Positions 17,301 through 24,196 of a stretch of 64,000 bases of DNA are shown here, one piece after another; within the stretch, counting starts at the first letter, position 1, and every line of letters starts with the position of its first letter. The position numbers were made by a program, and so were the translations under genes. Below the pieces are notes generated by a model. It did no database searches and had not been told where the DNA came from. It worked only from the letters and a program-made list of their open reading frames with translations. Source of the DNA: Streptomyces sp. NRRL F-6492 (GTDB lineage: Bacteria; Actinomycetota; Actinomycetes; Streptomycetales; Streptomycetaceae); the NCBI RefSeq assembly GCF_001280125.1, contig NZ_LGEG01000266.1:54311-118310 (forward strand). Reading direction: 5' to 3'.

Positions 17301-18610
17301 AGGCGCACCTGCTCCTCGGCGAGACCGTCCAGGCCGGCAGTAAGATCCGGCTCCAGAAGGACGCCGCCAACACCGCCGCGTACTACGCGATCGACTTCGT
17401 CGACCTGGAGCAGGTCGCCCCGGTCGCGAACCCCGACCCGGCGACGTACACCGTCCCGGCCGGCTTCACCCACCAGGACGTCCAGAACGCCCTCGACAGG
17501 GTCCGCATGGACACCACCGGCAAGCTCACCGGCGTCTACCTGCCGCCCGGCGACTACCAGACGTCGAGCAAGTTCCAGGTGTACGGCAAGGCCGTCAAGG
17601 TGGTCGGCGCCGGGCCCTGGTACACGAAGTTCCACGCGCCCTCGACCCAGGACAACACCGACGTCGGCTTCCGCGCCGAGGCGGCGGCCAAGGGCTCGCT
17701 CTTCAAGGGCTTCGCCTACTTCGGCAACTACACCTCGCGCATCGACGGCCCCGGCAAGGTCTTCGACTTCGCCAACGTCACCGACATCGTGATCGACGAC
17801 ATCTGGAACGAGCACATGGTGTGCCTCTACTGGGGCGCCAACGCGGACCGGATCACCATCAAGAACTCCCGCATCCGCAACATGTTCGCCGACGGAATCA
17901 ACATGACCAACGGCTCCACGGACAACCACGTCGTCAACAACGACGCCCGGGCCACCGGCGACGACAGCTTCGCGCTGTTCTCGGCGATCGACGCCGGCGG
18001 CGCCGACATGAAGAACAACGTCTACGAGAACCTCACCAGCACGCTCACCTGGCGGGCCGCGGGCCTCGCCGTCTACGGCGGCTACAGCAACACCTTCCGC
18101 AACATCCACATCGCCGACACCCTGGTCTACTCCGGCGTCACCATCTCCTCGCTGGACTTCGGCTACGCCATGAACGGCTTCGGCACCGAGCCCACGACCT
18201 TCGAGAACATCTCGATCGTCCGGGCCGGCGGCCACTTCTGGGGCAACCAGACCTTCCCCGGGATGTGGCTCTTCTCCGCCTCCAAGGTGTTCCAGGGCAT
18301 CCGGGTGAACAGCGTCGACATCGTCGACCCCACCTACAGCGGCATCATGTTCCAGACCAACTACGTGGGCGGACAGCCGCAGTTCCCGATCAAGGACACC
18401 GTCCTCACGGACATCTCCGTCACCGGGGCCCGCAAGAGCGGCGACGCCTGGGACGCCAAGTCCGGCTTCGGCCTGTGGGCCAACGAGATGCCGGAGTCGG
18501 GGCAGGGGCCCGCCGTCGGCGAGGTGACCTTCAACGGGCTGCGGATGAACGGCAACGCCGTCGACATCCGCAACAACACCACCACCTTCAAGATCAACGT
18601 CAACCCGTGA
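14321..18610 (+). CDS. secreted GH87-type alpha-1,3-glucanase, protein B, with extra FnIII and discoidin domains
   Basis: A 1429-residue secreted enzyme and the largest of the three glucanases. Order: signal peptide 1-31; discoidin domains about 34-168 and 172-308; two nearly identical fibronectin type III domains about 312-403 and 405-496; a third discoidin domain about 500-640; two CARDB domains about 644-752 and 754-868; the YEAED carbohydrate-binding-like domain about 875-1035; a beta-helix catalytic domain about 1040-1429. Catalytic Asp1191-x22-Asp1214-Asp1215 (FADGIN ... ATGDDSFALF) are conserved. ATG 14321 follows CGAGGA; a longer frame to 14201 has no signal-peptide logic. The many binding domains suggest action on solid, particulate glucan such as fungal hyphal wall. 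Confidence 0.83.
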   Translation: MKLHSWRSRGMSAVIATSLLALGGPLMTAQAAGGPNIALGDPAAAGSALPEYGAANVTDGNQGTYWQSSGSSLPQWVQTDLGTSTRVDEVVLKLPAGWESRNQTLSVQGSADGTSFSTLKSSATYTFSPGTGNTVTVGFPAAQARFVRVDITANTGWQAAQLSELEVHAADGTSANLAAGRTLTASSHTEVYAAGNANDGNKATYWESRNNELPQWLRADLGSSVRVDRVVLRLPDGWGARSQTLKVQSSANGTDFTDLTTSKAYEFAPSGQNSVTIPFGETTARYIRVLVTANTVQPAAQLSELEVYGPATGDTQAPTAPANLAFTEPATGQVRLTWTAATDNTGVTGYDVYANNTLLTSVAGNVTTYTDSRPADQTVTYHVRAKDAAGNQSANSNAVTRQGDTGDTQAPTAPANLAFTEATSGQVRLTWGASSDNTGVTGYDVYANNTLLTSVVGSVTTYTDSRPANQTVTYHVRAKDAAGNQSANSNAVTRNGSGSTGSNLAVGKPISASSTVHGFVAANANDNSTSTYWEGAGGSYPNTLTVKLGSNADLDRLVLKLDPATAWAARNQTVEVLGREQSASGFTSLVAAKSYTFDPAGGNTVTVPVTARVADVQLRFTANTGSSAGQLAEFQVVGVPAPNPDLEVTGLTTTPAAPVESDQITVGATVRNSGPAAAPASAVALRLGGTKVATAQVGALAAGAQTTVSASIGAREAGSYELSAVADEANAVIEQNESNNTHTSPTPLVVKPVTSPDVVTTGVTTTPSSPSAGDTVSFRATVRNQGNQATSAGAHGVTLNLLDKQGATVKTLTGSYSGSLAAGASTVVTLGPWTAANGSYTVRTVLADDAGELPVKRANNTASQPLFVGRGANMPYTTYEAEDGTVGGGATVAGPNRTVGDIAGEASGRKAVNLDATGEYVEFTARAATNTLVTRFSVPDAPGGGGIDSTINVYVDGVFKKALPLTSKYAWLYGSEIAPGNSPGSGGPRHVYDEAHLLLGETVQAGSKIRLQKDAANTAAYYAIDFVDLEQVAPVANPDPATYTVPAGFTHQDVQNALDRVRMDTTGKLTGVYLPPGDYQTSSKFQVYGKAVKVVGAGPWYTKFHAPSTQDNTDVGFRAEAAAKGSLFKGFAYFGNYTSRIDGPGKVFDFANVTDIVIDDIWNEHMVCLYWGANADRITIKNSRIRNMFADGINMTNGSTDNHVVNNDARATGDDSFALFSAIDAGGADMKNNVYENLTSTLTWRAAGLAVYGGYSNTFRNIHIADTLVYSGVTISSLDFGYAMNGFGTEPTTFENISIVRAGGHFWGNQTFPGMWLFSASKVFQGIRVNSVDIVDPTYSGIMFQTNYVGGQPQFPIKDTVLTDISVTGARKSGDAWDAKSGFGLWANEMPESGQGPAVGEVTFNGLRMNGNAVDIRNNTTTFKINVNP
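15254..15811. repeat. 279-bp tandem duplication encoding two FnIII domains
   Basis: Two in-frame copies of 279 bp (93 codons), offset 15254 to 15533, are almost identical at DNA level (for example ACGCAGGCGCCGACGG in both). Part of each copy is more diverged, so this is a recent but not brand-new duplication. Confidence 0.85.
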
Positions 18611-18646
18611 TCCCTCCGCCTCCCGCCGTCTCCCGCGGGTGACGGA

Positions 18647-18682
18647 GGCCGGCCCGGGCCCCGGACGGGACCCGGGCCGGCC
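18647..18682 (+). terminator. terminator after glucanase B
   Basis: 12-bp arms GGCCGGCCCGGG (18647-18658) and CCCGGGCCGGCC (18671-18682), 12-base loop. Confidence 0.75.
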
Positions 18683-18928
18683 GCGACGCCGCGGGACGCT
18701 CCGGCGCGCCTTCGCGCGCCCCCGACCGCTTCCGTTCCCTGTCGACCAGGTACGTGTCGGTCACGTTTCGATTACGCCTCACTGTCGTGCAATTGCGAAA
18801 TCAGCGCGAGATATTGCGTTCACTTGTTGGTGGTGGTTGAGTGTGCCGCACCCCGCCAAGCCGTCGGCGGCGGGGGACCTCCACCTCACGCACCGCTCCT
18901 CCTCGTTCATGCCCGAAGGGGTCCACTC
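18683..18928 (+). promoter_or_regulatory. promoter and operator region of the sugar importer operon
   Basis: Together with the preceding terminator this is a 318-bp gene-free stretch. It contains the perfect 8-bp palindrome GCAATTGC (18789-18796), overlapping TTGCGAAA (18793-18800), and TTGCGTTC (18814-18821). The last is identical to the 8 bases directly before the LacI-type start codon. These are candidate sites for the locus regulator. Confidence 0.45.
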
Positions 18929-20347
18929 ATGAGAACTGCCCGGTTCCGTCGCAGCCGTCGTGCCGCCGCGATCACCCTCGTCTCCGCCCTGTCGCTGACC
19001 GCGCTCGCCGCCTGCGGCACGAGCAGCAGCGGCGACGACAACAGCGACGGATCCCAGCAGAACGGTTCGTCCGACCCGACGGCGCCGCTGGACCCGAAGA
19101 CCAAGGTGACGCTCACGATCGACTGCATGCCGCCCACGGCGAAGGCGGCCGAACTGAAGGAGTGGAAGGAGGACGTCGCCGAGTTCAACAAGACGTACCC
19201 CAACGTCACCATCGAGGGCCGCTCCACCCCCGGCCAGTGCCTGGAGCCCCCGCGCTTCACCGCGATGCTCAAGGCCAAGTCGCAGCCGGACGTGTTCTAC
19301 ACGTACTTCACCGACCTGCCGCAGGTCCTCGACAACGACGGCGCCGCGGACATCACGGCCTACGTCAACGACAAGTCCGTCCCGGCCCTGAAGGACATCG
19401 ACCCGAACGTCCTCGGCTCGCTCAAGCAGGACGGCAAGCTCTACGGCCTGCCCACCAGCAACTACACCATGGGCCTGCTGATCAACCGCAAGCTCTTCAA
19501 GGACGCCGGCCTGAACCCGGACGCCCCGCCGCGCACCTGGGACGAGGTCCGCACCGCCGCCAAGAAGATCGCCGGCCTGGGCGAGGGCGTCTCCGGCTTC
19601 GGCGAGTACAGCGCGGGCAACACCGGCGGCTGGCACTTCACGGCGCAGATGTACAGCCTCGGCGGCGACGTCGTGGACGCGAGCGGCAAGAAGGCCGCGT
19701 TCAACACCGACCTGGGCCGCCAGGTGGTGAAGAACCTCCACGCCATGCGCTGGGAGGACGACTCCATGGGCAAGACCCAGCTGCTCAAGTGGGGCGACCT
19801 CCAGAAGCAGATCGCCACCGACAAGCTCGGCATGTTCCTCGCCGCCCCCGACGACATCGCCTACATGGTCCAGCAACTCGGCGCCAAGTACGAGAACTTC
19901 GGCATGGGCCCGATCCCCGGCGGCAGGAACACGCTCGCCGGCGGCAACAACTACATGATCAAGAAGGGCATATCCGGCGACAAGATCAAGGCCGCCGTCG
20001 CCTGGCTGAACTTCAAGAACCTCACCGTCGGCAAGGGCCAGTTCGACTGGGCCCGCACCAAGGCCGACGCCCTCCCGGTGGGCATCCCGCAGCCCAACTT
20101 CTGGCTGAACGAGTCCAAGACCAAGGACGACGCCGCCCGCCTGGAGCACGCCACCATGCCGGTCGAGAACTTCAAGACCTTCATGGACAACCCGGTCGCC
20201 GGCAAGAACGAGCCGCCGAAGGCGCAGGAGGTCTACAAGGTCCTCGACAACGTCATGTCCGCCGTCCTCACCAACAAGGACGCCGACGTCGACAAGCTCC
20301 TCTCCACCGCCGAGGCGCAGGTCAACCAGGTCCTCGCCAACCAGTGA
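18929..20347 (+). CDS. ABC sugar importer, solute-binding lipoprotein
   Basis: A 472-residue extracellular binding lipoprotein of the carbohydrate (SBP_bac_1) class. The signal peptide ends in the lipobox LAAC near Cys27, followed by a Ser/Gly/Asp-rich linker to about 50. The mature part has the two-lobe features RFTAMLKAKSQPDVFY, LYGLPTSNYTMGLLINRKLF and NNYMIKKGI. It should capture oligosaccharides released by the glucanases (inferred from position). The chosen ATG 18929 follows GAAGGGG; longer frames add no signal features. The two permease genes follow. Confidence 0.88.
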   Translation: MRTARFRRSRRAAAITLVSALSLTALAACGTSSSGDDNSDGSQQNGSSDPTAPLDPKTKVTLTIDCMPPTAKAAELKEWKEDVAEFNKTYPNVTIEGRSTPGQCLEPPRFTAMLKAKSQPDVFYTYFTDLPQVLDNDGAADITAYVNDKSVPALKDIDPNVLGSLKQDGKLYGLPTSNYTMGLLINRKLFKDAGLNPDAPPRTWDEVRTAAKKIAGLGEGVSGFGEYSAGNTGGWHFTAQMYSLGGDVVDASGKKAAFNTDLGRQVVKNLHAMRWEDDSMGKTQLLKWGDLQKQIATDKLGMFLAAPDDIAYMVQQLGAKYENFGMGPIPGGRNTLAGGNNYMIKKGISGDKIKAAVAWLNFKNLTVGKGQFDWARTKADALPVGIPQPNFWLNESKTKDDAARLEHATMPVENFKTFMDNPVAGKNEPPKAQEVYKVLDNVMSAVLTNKDADVDKLLSTAEAQVNQVLANQ

Positions 20348-20469
20348 GCGGGTCCGGGCGGGGCGGGGCGGACGCCCGCCCCGCCCACGGGCCGGTCCCC
20401 GTCGACCGGCCCGCCCGTACGCCCGGCACCCCGGGCCCCGAAACCGGCAGACAGCACCGAGGAGAGACG

Positions 20470-21429
20470 ATGTCGGCCCCCAGCCTGACCCCGAGCAAGG
20501 CGGACACCCCCCGCCCCTCCCCGCCACGAGAGGCGGCCCCCGCACCGGCCGGCGGCCGGTTCGCCCGGAGCCTCCGGCGCAACCTGACCGCCCACGGCTT
20601 CCTCATCGGCGCGGTGCTGTGCTTCGGCGTCTTCTCCTGGTACCCGATGGTGCGGGAGTTCTTCCTCGCCTTCCAGAAGACCGAGGACGGCCGCACGACC
20701 TGGGTCGGCCTCGACAACCTGAACACGGTCCTCAACGACCCGGCCTTCTGGCAGGCGTGGGGGAACACCGCCCTGTTCACCGTGCTCGCGCTGGTCCTCG
20801 GCTTCGCGGTGCCCTTCCTCGTCGCGGTGGTCGTCAACGAGTTCCACCACGGCCAGGGCTACCTCCGGCTCCTCGTCTACCTGCCCGTCATGCTCCCGCC
20901 GGTCGCCTCGGTCCTCCTCTTCAAGTACCTCTACGACCCCGGCTACGGACTCCTCAACGAACTGTTCACCTCGGTCGGACTGCCCGAGCAGCAGTGGCTC
21001 CAGGACCCGGACCTCTCGATGTTCGCCGTCGTCATCGCCTCCACCTGGATGAACATGGGCGGCGCGACCCTGATCTACCTCGCCGCGCTCCAGTCCATCC
21101 CCGGCGAACTGTACGAGGCCGCCGAACTCGACGGCGCCGGCCTGCTGCGCAAGATCTGGCACGTCACCATCCCGCAGACCCGCCTCATCCTGTCGCTGAT
21201 GGCGCTCATGCAGGTCATCGCCACGATGCAGGTCTTCGTGGAGCCGTTCCTGCTCACCGGCGGCGCGGGCCCCGAGGGATCGACCACGACCGTCGTCTAC
21301 CTCATCTACCAGTACGCCTTCAACTTCAACAACTACGGTGCCGCGGCGGCGCTCGGCCTGCTCCTGCTCGTACTGCTCGCCGGTTTCTCGGCGGTGTACG
21401 TCAAGCTCAGCCGCGCCGAGGACGAATAG
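20470..21429 (+). CDS. ABC sugar importer permease 1 (MalF-like)
   Basis: A 319-residue inner-membrane permease with six predicted helices. The first is FLIGAVLCFGVFSWYPMV near 43-60, after an N-terminal Pro-rich cytoplasmic tail. The EAA loop that contacts the ATPase is present (YEAAELDGAGLLRKIWHVTI, near 217-236). ATG 20470 follows CGAGGAGAG. The gene is 122 bp after the binding protein and 15 bp before permease 2. No ATPase gene is present in the locus; Streptomyces importers of this type commonly borrow the shared ATPase MsiK. Confidence 0.88.
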   Translation: MSAPSLTPSKADTPRPSPPREAAPAPAGGRFARSLRRNLTAHGFLIGAVLCFGVFSWYPMVREFFLAFQKTEDGRTTWVGLDNLNTVLNDPAFWQAWGNTALFTVLALVLGFAVPFLVAVVVNEFHHGQGYLRLLVYLPVMLPPVASVLLFKYLYDPGYGLLNELFTSVGLPEQQWLQDPDLSMFAVVIASTWMNMGGATLIYLAALQSIPGELYEAAELDGAGLLRKIWHVTIPQTRLILSLMALMQVIATMQVFVEPFLLTGGAGPEGSTTTVVYLIYQYAFNFNNYGAAAALGLLLLVLLAGFSAVYVKLSRAEDE

Positions 21430-21444
21430 GACCGGAGACCAGCC

Positions 21445-22320
21445 ATGTCCACACGCACGCTCATCTCACCGGCCGTCCTCGCCAGGCCCCGCGGCAAGGT
21501 CCTCTACTGGACCGTCTTCACCGCCGTCGTCCTCCTCTTCACCCTGGTCTTCCTCGGCCCCCTCTACTGGCTCGTGTCCAGCGGCTTCAAGGACGCCCAG
21601 GAGGTCATCCAGACCCCGCCCACCCTGGTCCCCGGCTCCTTCGAACCCGAGAACTACTCGCGGGCCTGGGAGGTCATGGACCTCGCCAGCCTCCTCTTCA
21701 ACACCCTCTACTACGCCTTCGGCGCCCTCGCCTTCCAGCTCGTCCTCGACGTCGCCGCCGCCTACTCCCTCTCCAAGCTGCGGCCCGTGTTCGGCAAGGC
21801 GATCCTCGGCATGATGCTCGCCACCCTGATGATCCCGGCGACCGTCCTCGTCGTCCCCCAGTACCTCACCGTGCTCGACGTGCCCGTCATCGAGCGCAAC
21901 CTGCTCAACACGCCCTGGGCCATCTGGCTGCCGGCCGTCACCAACGCCTTCAACATCTTCCTGCTGAAGCGGTTCTTCGACTCCATCCCCAAGGAACTGC
22001 TCGACGCCGCCTCGATGGACGGGGCCTCGCCCCTGCGGGTCCTGTGGTCGATCGTCCTGCCGATCTCCCGCCCCATCCTCGGCGTCGTGTCGATCTTCGC
22101 GGTCGTGGGGGTGTGGAAGGACTTCCTCTGGCCCATGCTCACCCTGCCCGACCCGTCCAAGCAGACGCTCAACGTCGGCATCTACTCGCTCTCCAACGGA
22201 GTCCCGGTGAACGTGCTGATCGCCGCGCTCACCATCGCCTCCGTCCCCACGCTGCTGATCTTCCTGGTCTTCCAGCGGAACATCATGAGCGGCCTCACCG
22301 CCGGCGGCCTCAAGGGCTGA
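21445..22320 (+). CDS. ABC sugar importer permease 2 (MalG-like)
   Basis: A 291-residue permease of the MalG class with six predicted helices (first near 24-45). Its EAA loop is LLDAASMDGASPLRVLWSIV near 189-208. It starts with ATG 21445, after CCGGAGACC, 15 bp downstream of permease 1, and forms the second half of the importer channel. The next gene, the GH13 alpha-glucosidase, begins 120 bp later on the same strand with no clear terminator between, so one operon is likely. Confidence 0.88.
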   Translation: MSTRTLISPAVLARPRGKVLYWTVFTAVVLLFTLVFLGPLYWLVSSGFKDAQEVIQTPPTLVPGSFEPENYSRAWEVMDLASLLFNTLYYAFGALAFQLVLDVAAAYSLSKLRPVFGKAILGMMLATLMIPATVLVVPQYLTVLDVPVIERNLLNTPWAIWLPAVTNAFNIFLLKRFFDSIPKELLDAASMDGASPLRVLWSIVLPISRPILGVVSIFAVVGVWKDFLWPMLTLPDPSKQTLNVGIYSLSNGVPVNVLIAALTIASVPTLLIFLVFQRNIMSGLTAGGLKG

Positions 22321-22440
22321 ACAGGCCCGAACCCCCGCCCCGTCACGAGCCCGCACCCCATAAGCCTTCGCCGCCGGCCCCTCCGCCGCCCCGCTTCCGG
22401 GCCGGCGGCGAAGAACCACCCTGCCCGAAAGGACCGTCCC

Positions 22441-24045
22441 GTGGCAGCCCCTCATCCGCCCCGCACCGACGACTGGTGGCGCGACGCCGTCATCTACCAG
22501 GTCTACCCGCGCAGCTTCGCCGACGGTGACGGCGACGGCACCGGGGACCTCGCGGGCGTCCGGGCGAGACTGCCCTACCTCGCCGAACTCGGCGTCGACG
22601 CCGTCTGGTTCACCCCCTGGTACGCCTCCCCGATGGTGGACGGCGGCTACGACGTCGCCGACTACCGGGCCATCGACCCGGCCTTCGGCACCCTCGACGA
22701 GGCCGAGAAGCTCATCGCCGAAGCCGCCGAACTGGGCCTGCGCGTCATCGTCGACATCGTTCCCAACCACGTCTCCGACCAGCACGCCTGGTTCCGTGAG
22801 GCCCTCGCCGCCGGCCCCGGCAGCCCCGAACGGGAACGCTTCCACTTCCGTCCCGGCCGCGGCGAGAACGGCGAACTCCCGCCGAACGACTGGCCCTCGC
22901 AGTTCTCCGGCAACACCTGGACCAGGGTCCCCGACGGCGAGTGGTACCTCCACCTCTTCACCCCGGAGCAGCCCGACCTCAACTGGGCCCACCCCGAGGT
23001 CCGCCGCGAGCACGAGGACATCCTGCGCTTCTGGTTCGCGCGCGGCGTCGCCGGCGTCCGCATCGACTCCGCCGCCCTCCTCACCAAGGACCCCGGCCTC
23101 CGCGACTTCACCGAGGGCGTCGACCCCCACCCGTACATCGACCTCGACGAGATCCACGACGTCTACCGCTCCTGGCGGGCCGTCGCGGACGAGTACGGCG
23201 GCGTCTTCGTCGGCGAGGTCTGGCTGCCCGACGCCGAGCGCTTCGCCCGCTACCTGCGCCCCGACGAACTGCACACCGCCTTCAACTTCAACTTCCTGTC
23301 CTGCCCCTGGGACCCCGACCGGCTGCGCCGCACCATCGACGACACCCTCGCCGAGCACGCCCCCGTCCACGCCCCCGCCACCTGGGTGCTCTGCAACCAC
23401 GACGTGACCCGCACCGTCACCCGCTACGGCCGCGAGGACACCGGCTTCGACTTCGCCAAGAAGCGCTTCGGCACCCCCACCGACCCGGACCTCGGCACCC
23501 GCCGCGCCCGCGCCGCCGCCCTGCTCACCCTCGCCCTGCCCGGCTCGGTCTACCTGTACCAGGGCGAGGAGCTGGGCCTGCCGGAGGCCGACGTCCCCCT
23601 GGACCGCATCCAGGACCCCATGCACTTCCGCTCCGGCGGCACCGACCCCGGCCGCGACGGCTGCCGCGTCCCCCTTCCCTGGGAGGCCGACGCCCCCTCG
23701 TACGGATTCGGCGCCGGTACGGACCCGTGGCTGCCGCAGCCGGCCGACTGGGGCCGCCACGCCGTCGACCGGCAGGCCGCCGACCCGGGCTCGATGCTCG
23801 GCCTCTACCGCACGGCGCTGGAGCTGCGCAGGGCCGAGGCCGCGCTCGGGGACGGGCCCATGCGATGGCTGCCGTCGTCCGAGGGGGTCCTGGCCTTCGC
23901 CCGCGCGGAGGACCTCCAGTGCGTGGTCAACCTCTCCGGCGCGCCCGTGGACCTCCCGCCGCACACCGGCGTCCTGCTGGCCAGCGGACCGCTGCCGGCG
24001 GACGGCTCCCTCCCCGCGGACACCGCCGTCTGGCTGCGCACCTGA
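22441..24045 (+). CDS. GH13 alpha-glucosidase / oligosaccharide hydrolase (cytoplasmic)
   Basis: A 534-residue GH13 enzyme with no signal peptide, so it acts on imported sugars. All four conserved GH13 regions are present: DIVPNHVSDQH (I), GVRIDS with nucleophile Asp209 (II), FVGEVW with acid/base Glu259 (III) and CNHDVTR with transition-state Asp321 (IV). The N-terminal WWRDAVIYQVYPRSFADGDG is typical of the oligo-1,6-glucosidase / alpha-glucosidase subgroup. A GTG start at 22441 follows AAAGGA with 7-base spacing. In context it probably hydrolyses nigero- or malto-type oligosaccharides to glucose; linkage specificity is not readable from sequence. Confidence 0.9.
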   Translation: MAAPHPPRTDDWWRDAVIYQVYPRSFADGDGDGTGDLAGVRARLPYLAELGVDAVWFTPWYASPMVDGGYDVADYRAIDPAFGTLDEAEKLIAEAAELGLRVIVDIVPNHVSDQHAWFREALAAGPGSPERERFHFRPGRGENGELPPNDWPSQFSGNTWTRVPDGEWYLHLFTPEQPDLNWAHPEVRREHEDILRFWFARGVAGVRIDSAALLTKDPGLRDFTEGVDPHPYIDLDEIHDVYRSWRAVADEYGGVFVGEVWLPDAERFARYLRPDELHTAFNFNFLSCPWDPDRLRRTIDDTLAEHAPVHAPATWVLCNHDVTRTVTRYGREDTGFDFAKKRFGTPTDPDLGTRRARAAALLTLALPGSVYLYQGEELGLPEADVPLDRIQDPMHFRSGGTDPGRDGCRVPLPWEADAPSYGFGAGTDPWLPQPADWGRHAVDRQAADPGSMLGLYRTALELRRAEAALGDGPMRWLPSSEGVLAFARAEDLQCVVNLSGAPVDLPPHTGVLLASGPLPADGSLPADTAVWLRT

Positions 24046-24066
24046 CCGCGCCGCCCACGGCGGGAC

Positions 24067-24105
24067 GCCCGGTGCGCGCCCCGGCCACGGGGACGCGCAC
24101 CGGGC
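24067..24105 (+). terminator. hairpin after the GH13 gene
   Basis: 11-bp arms GCCCGGTGCGC (24067-24077) and GCGCACCGGGC (24095-24105), 17-base loop. Confidence 0.6.
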
Positions 24106-24149
24106 CCGCGGCCCCCACGGCCCGGGCCCCGCGCCCGGGCGACGTCCGC

Positions 24150-24184
24150 GTCACCTCCGACAGATCCGTGTCACCTCCGACAGA
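24150..24184. repeat. 15-bp direct repeat before glucanase C
   Basis: GTCACCTCCGACAGA occurs at 24150-24164 and 24170-24184, a 20-bp period (two helical turns) that fits a pair of protein-binding half sites or a small duplication. It lies directly upstream of the start at 24197. Confidence 0.55.
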
Positions 24185-24196
24185 AGTGAGCCCGAC

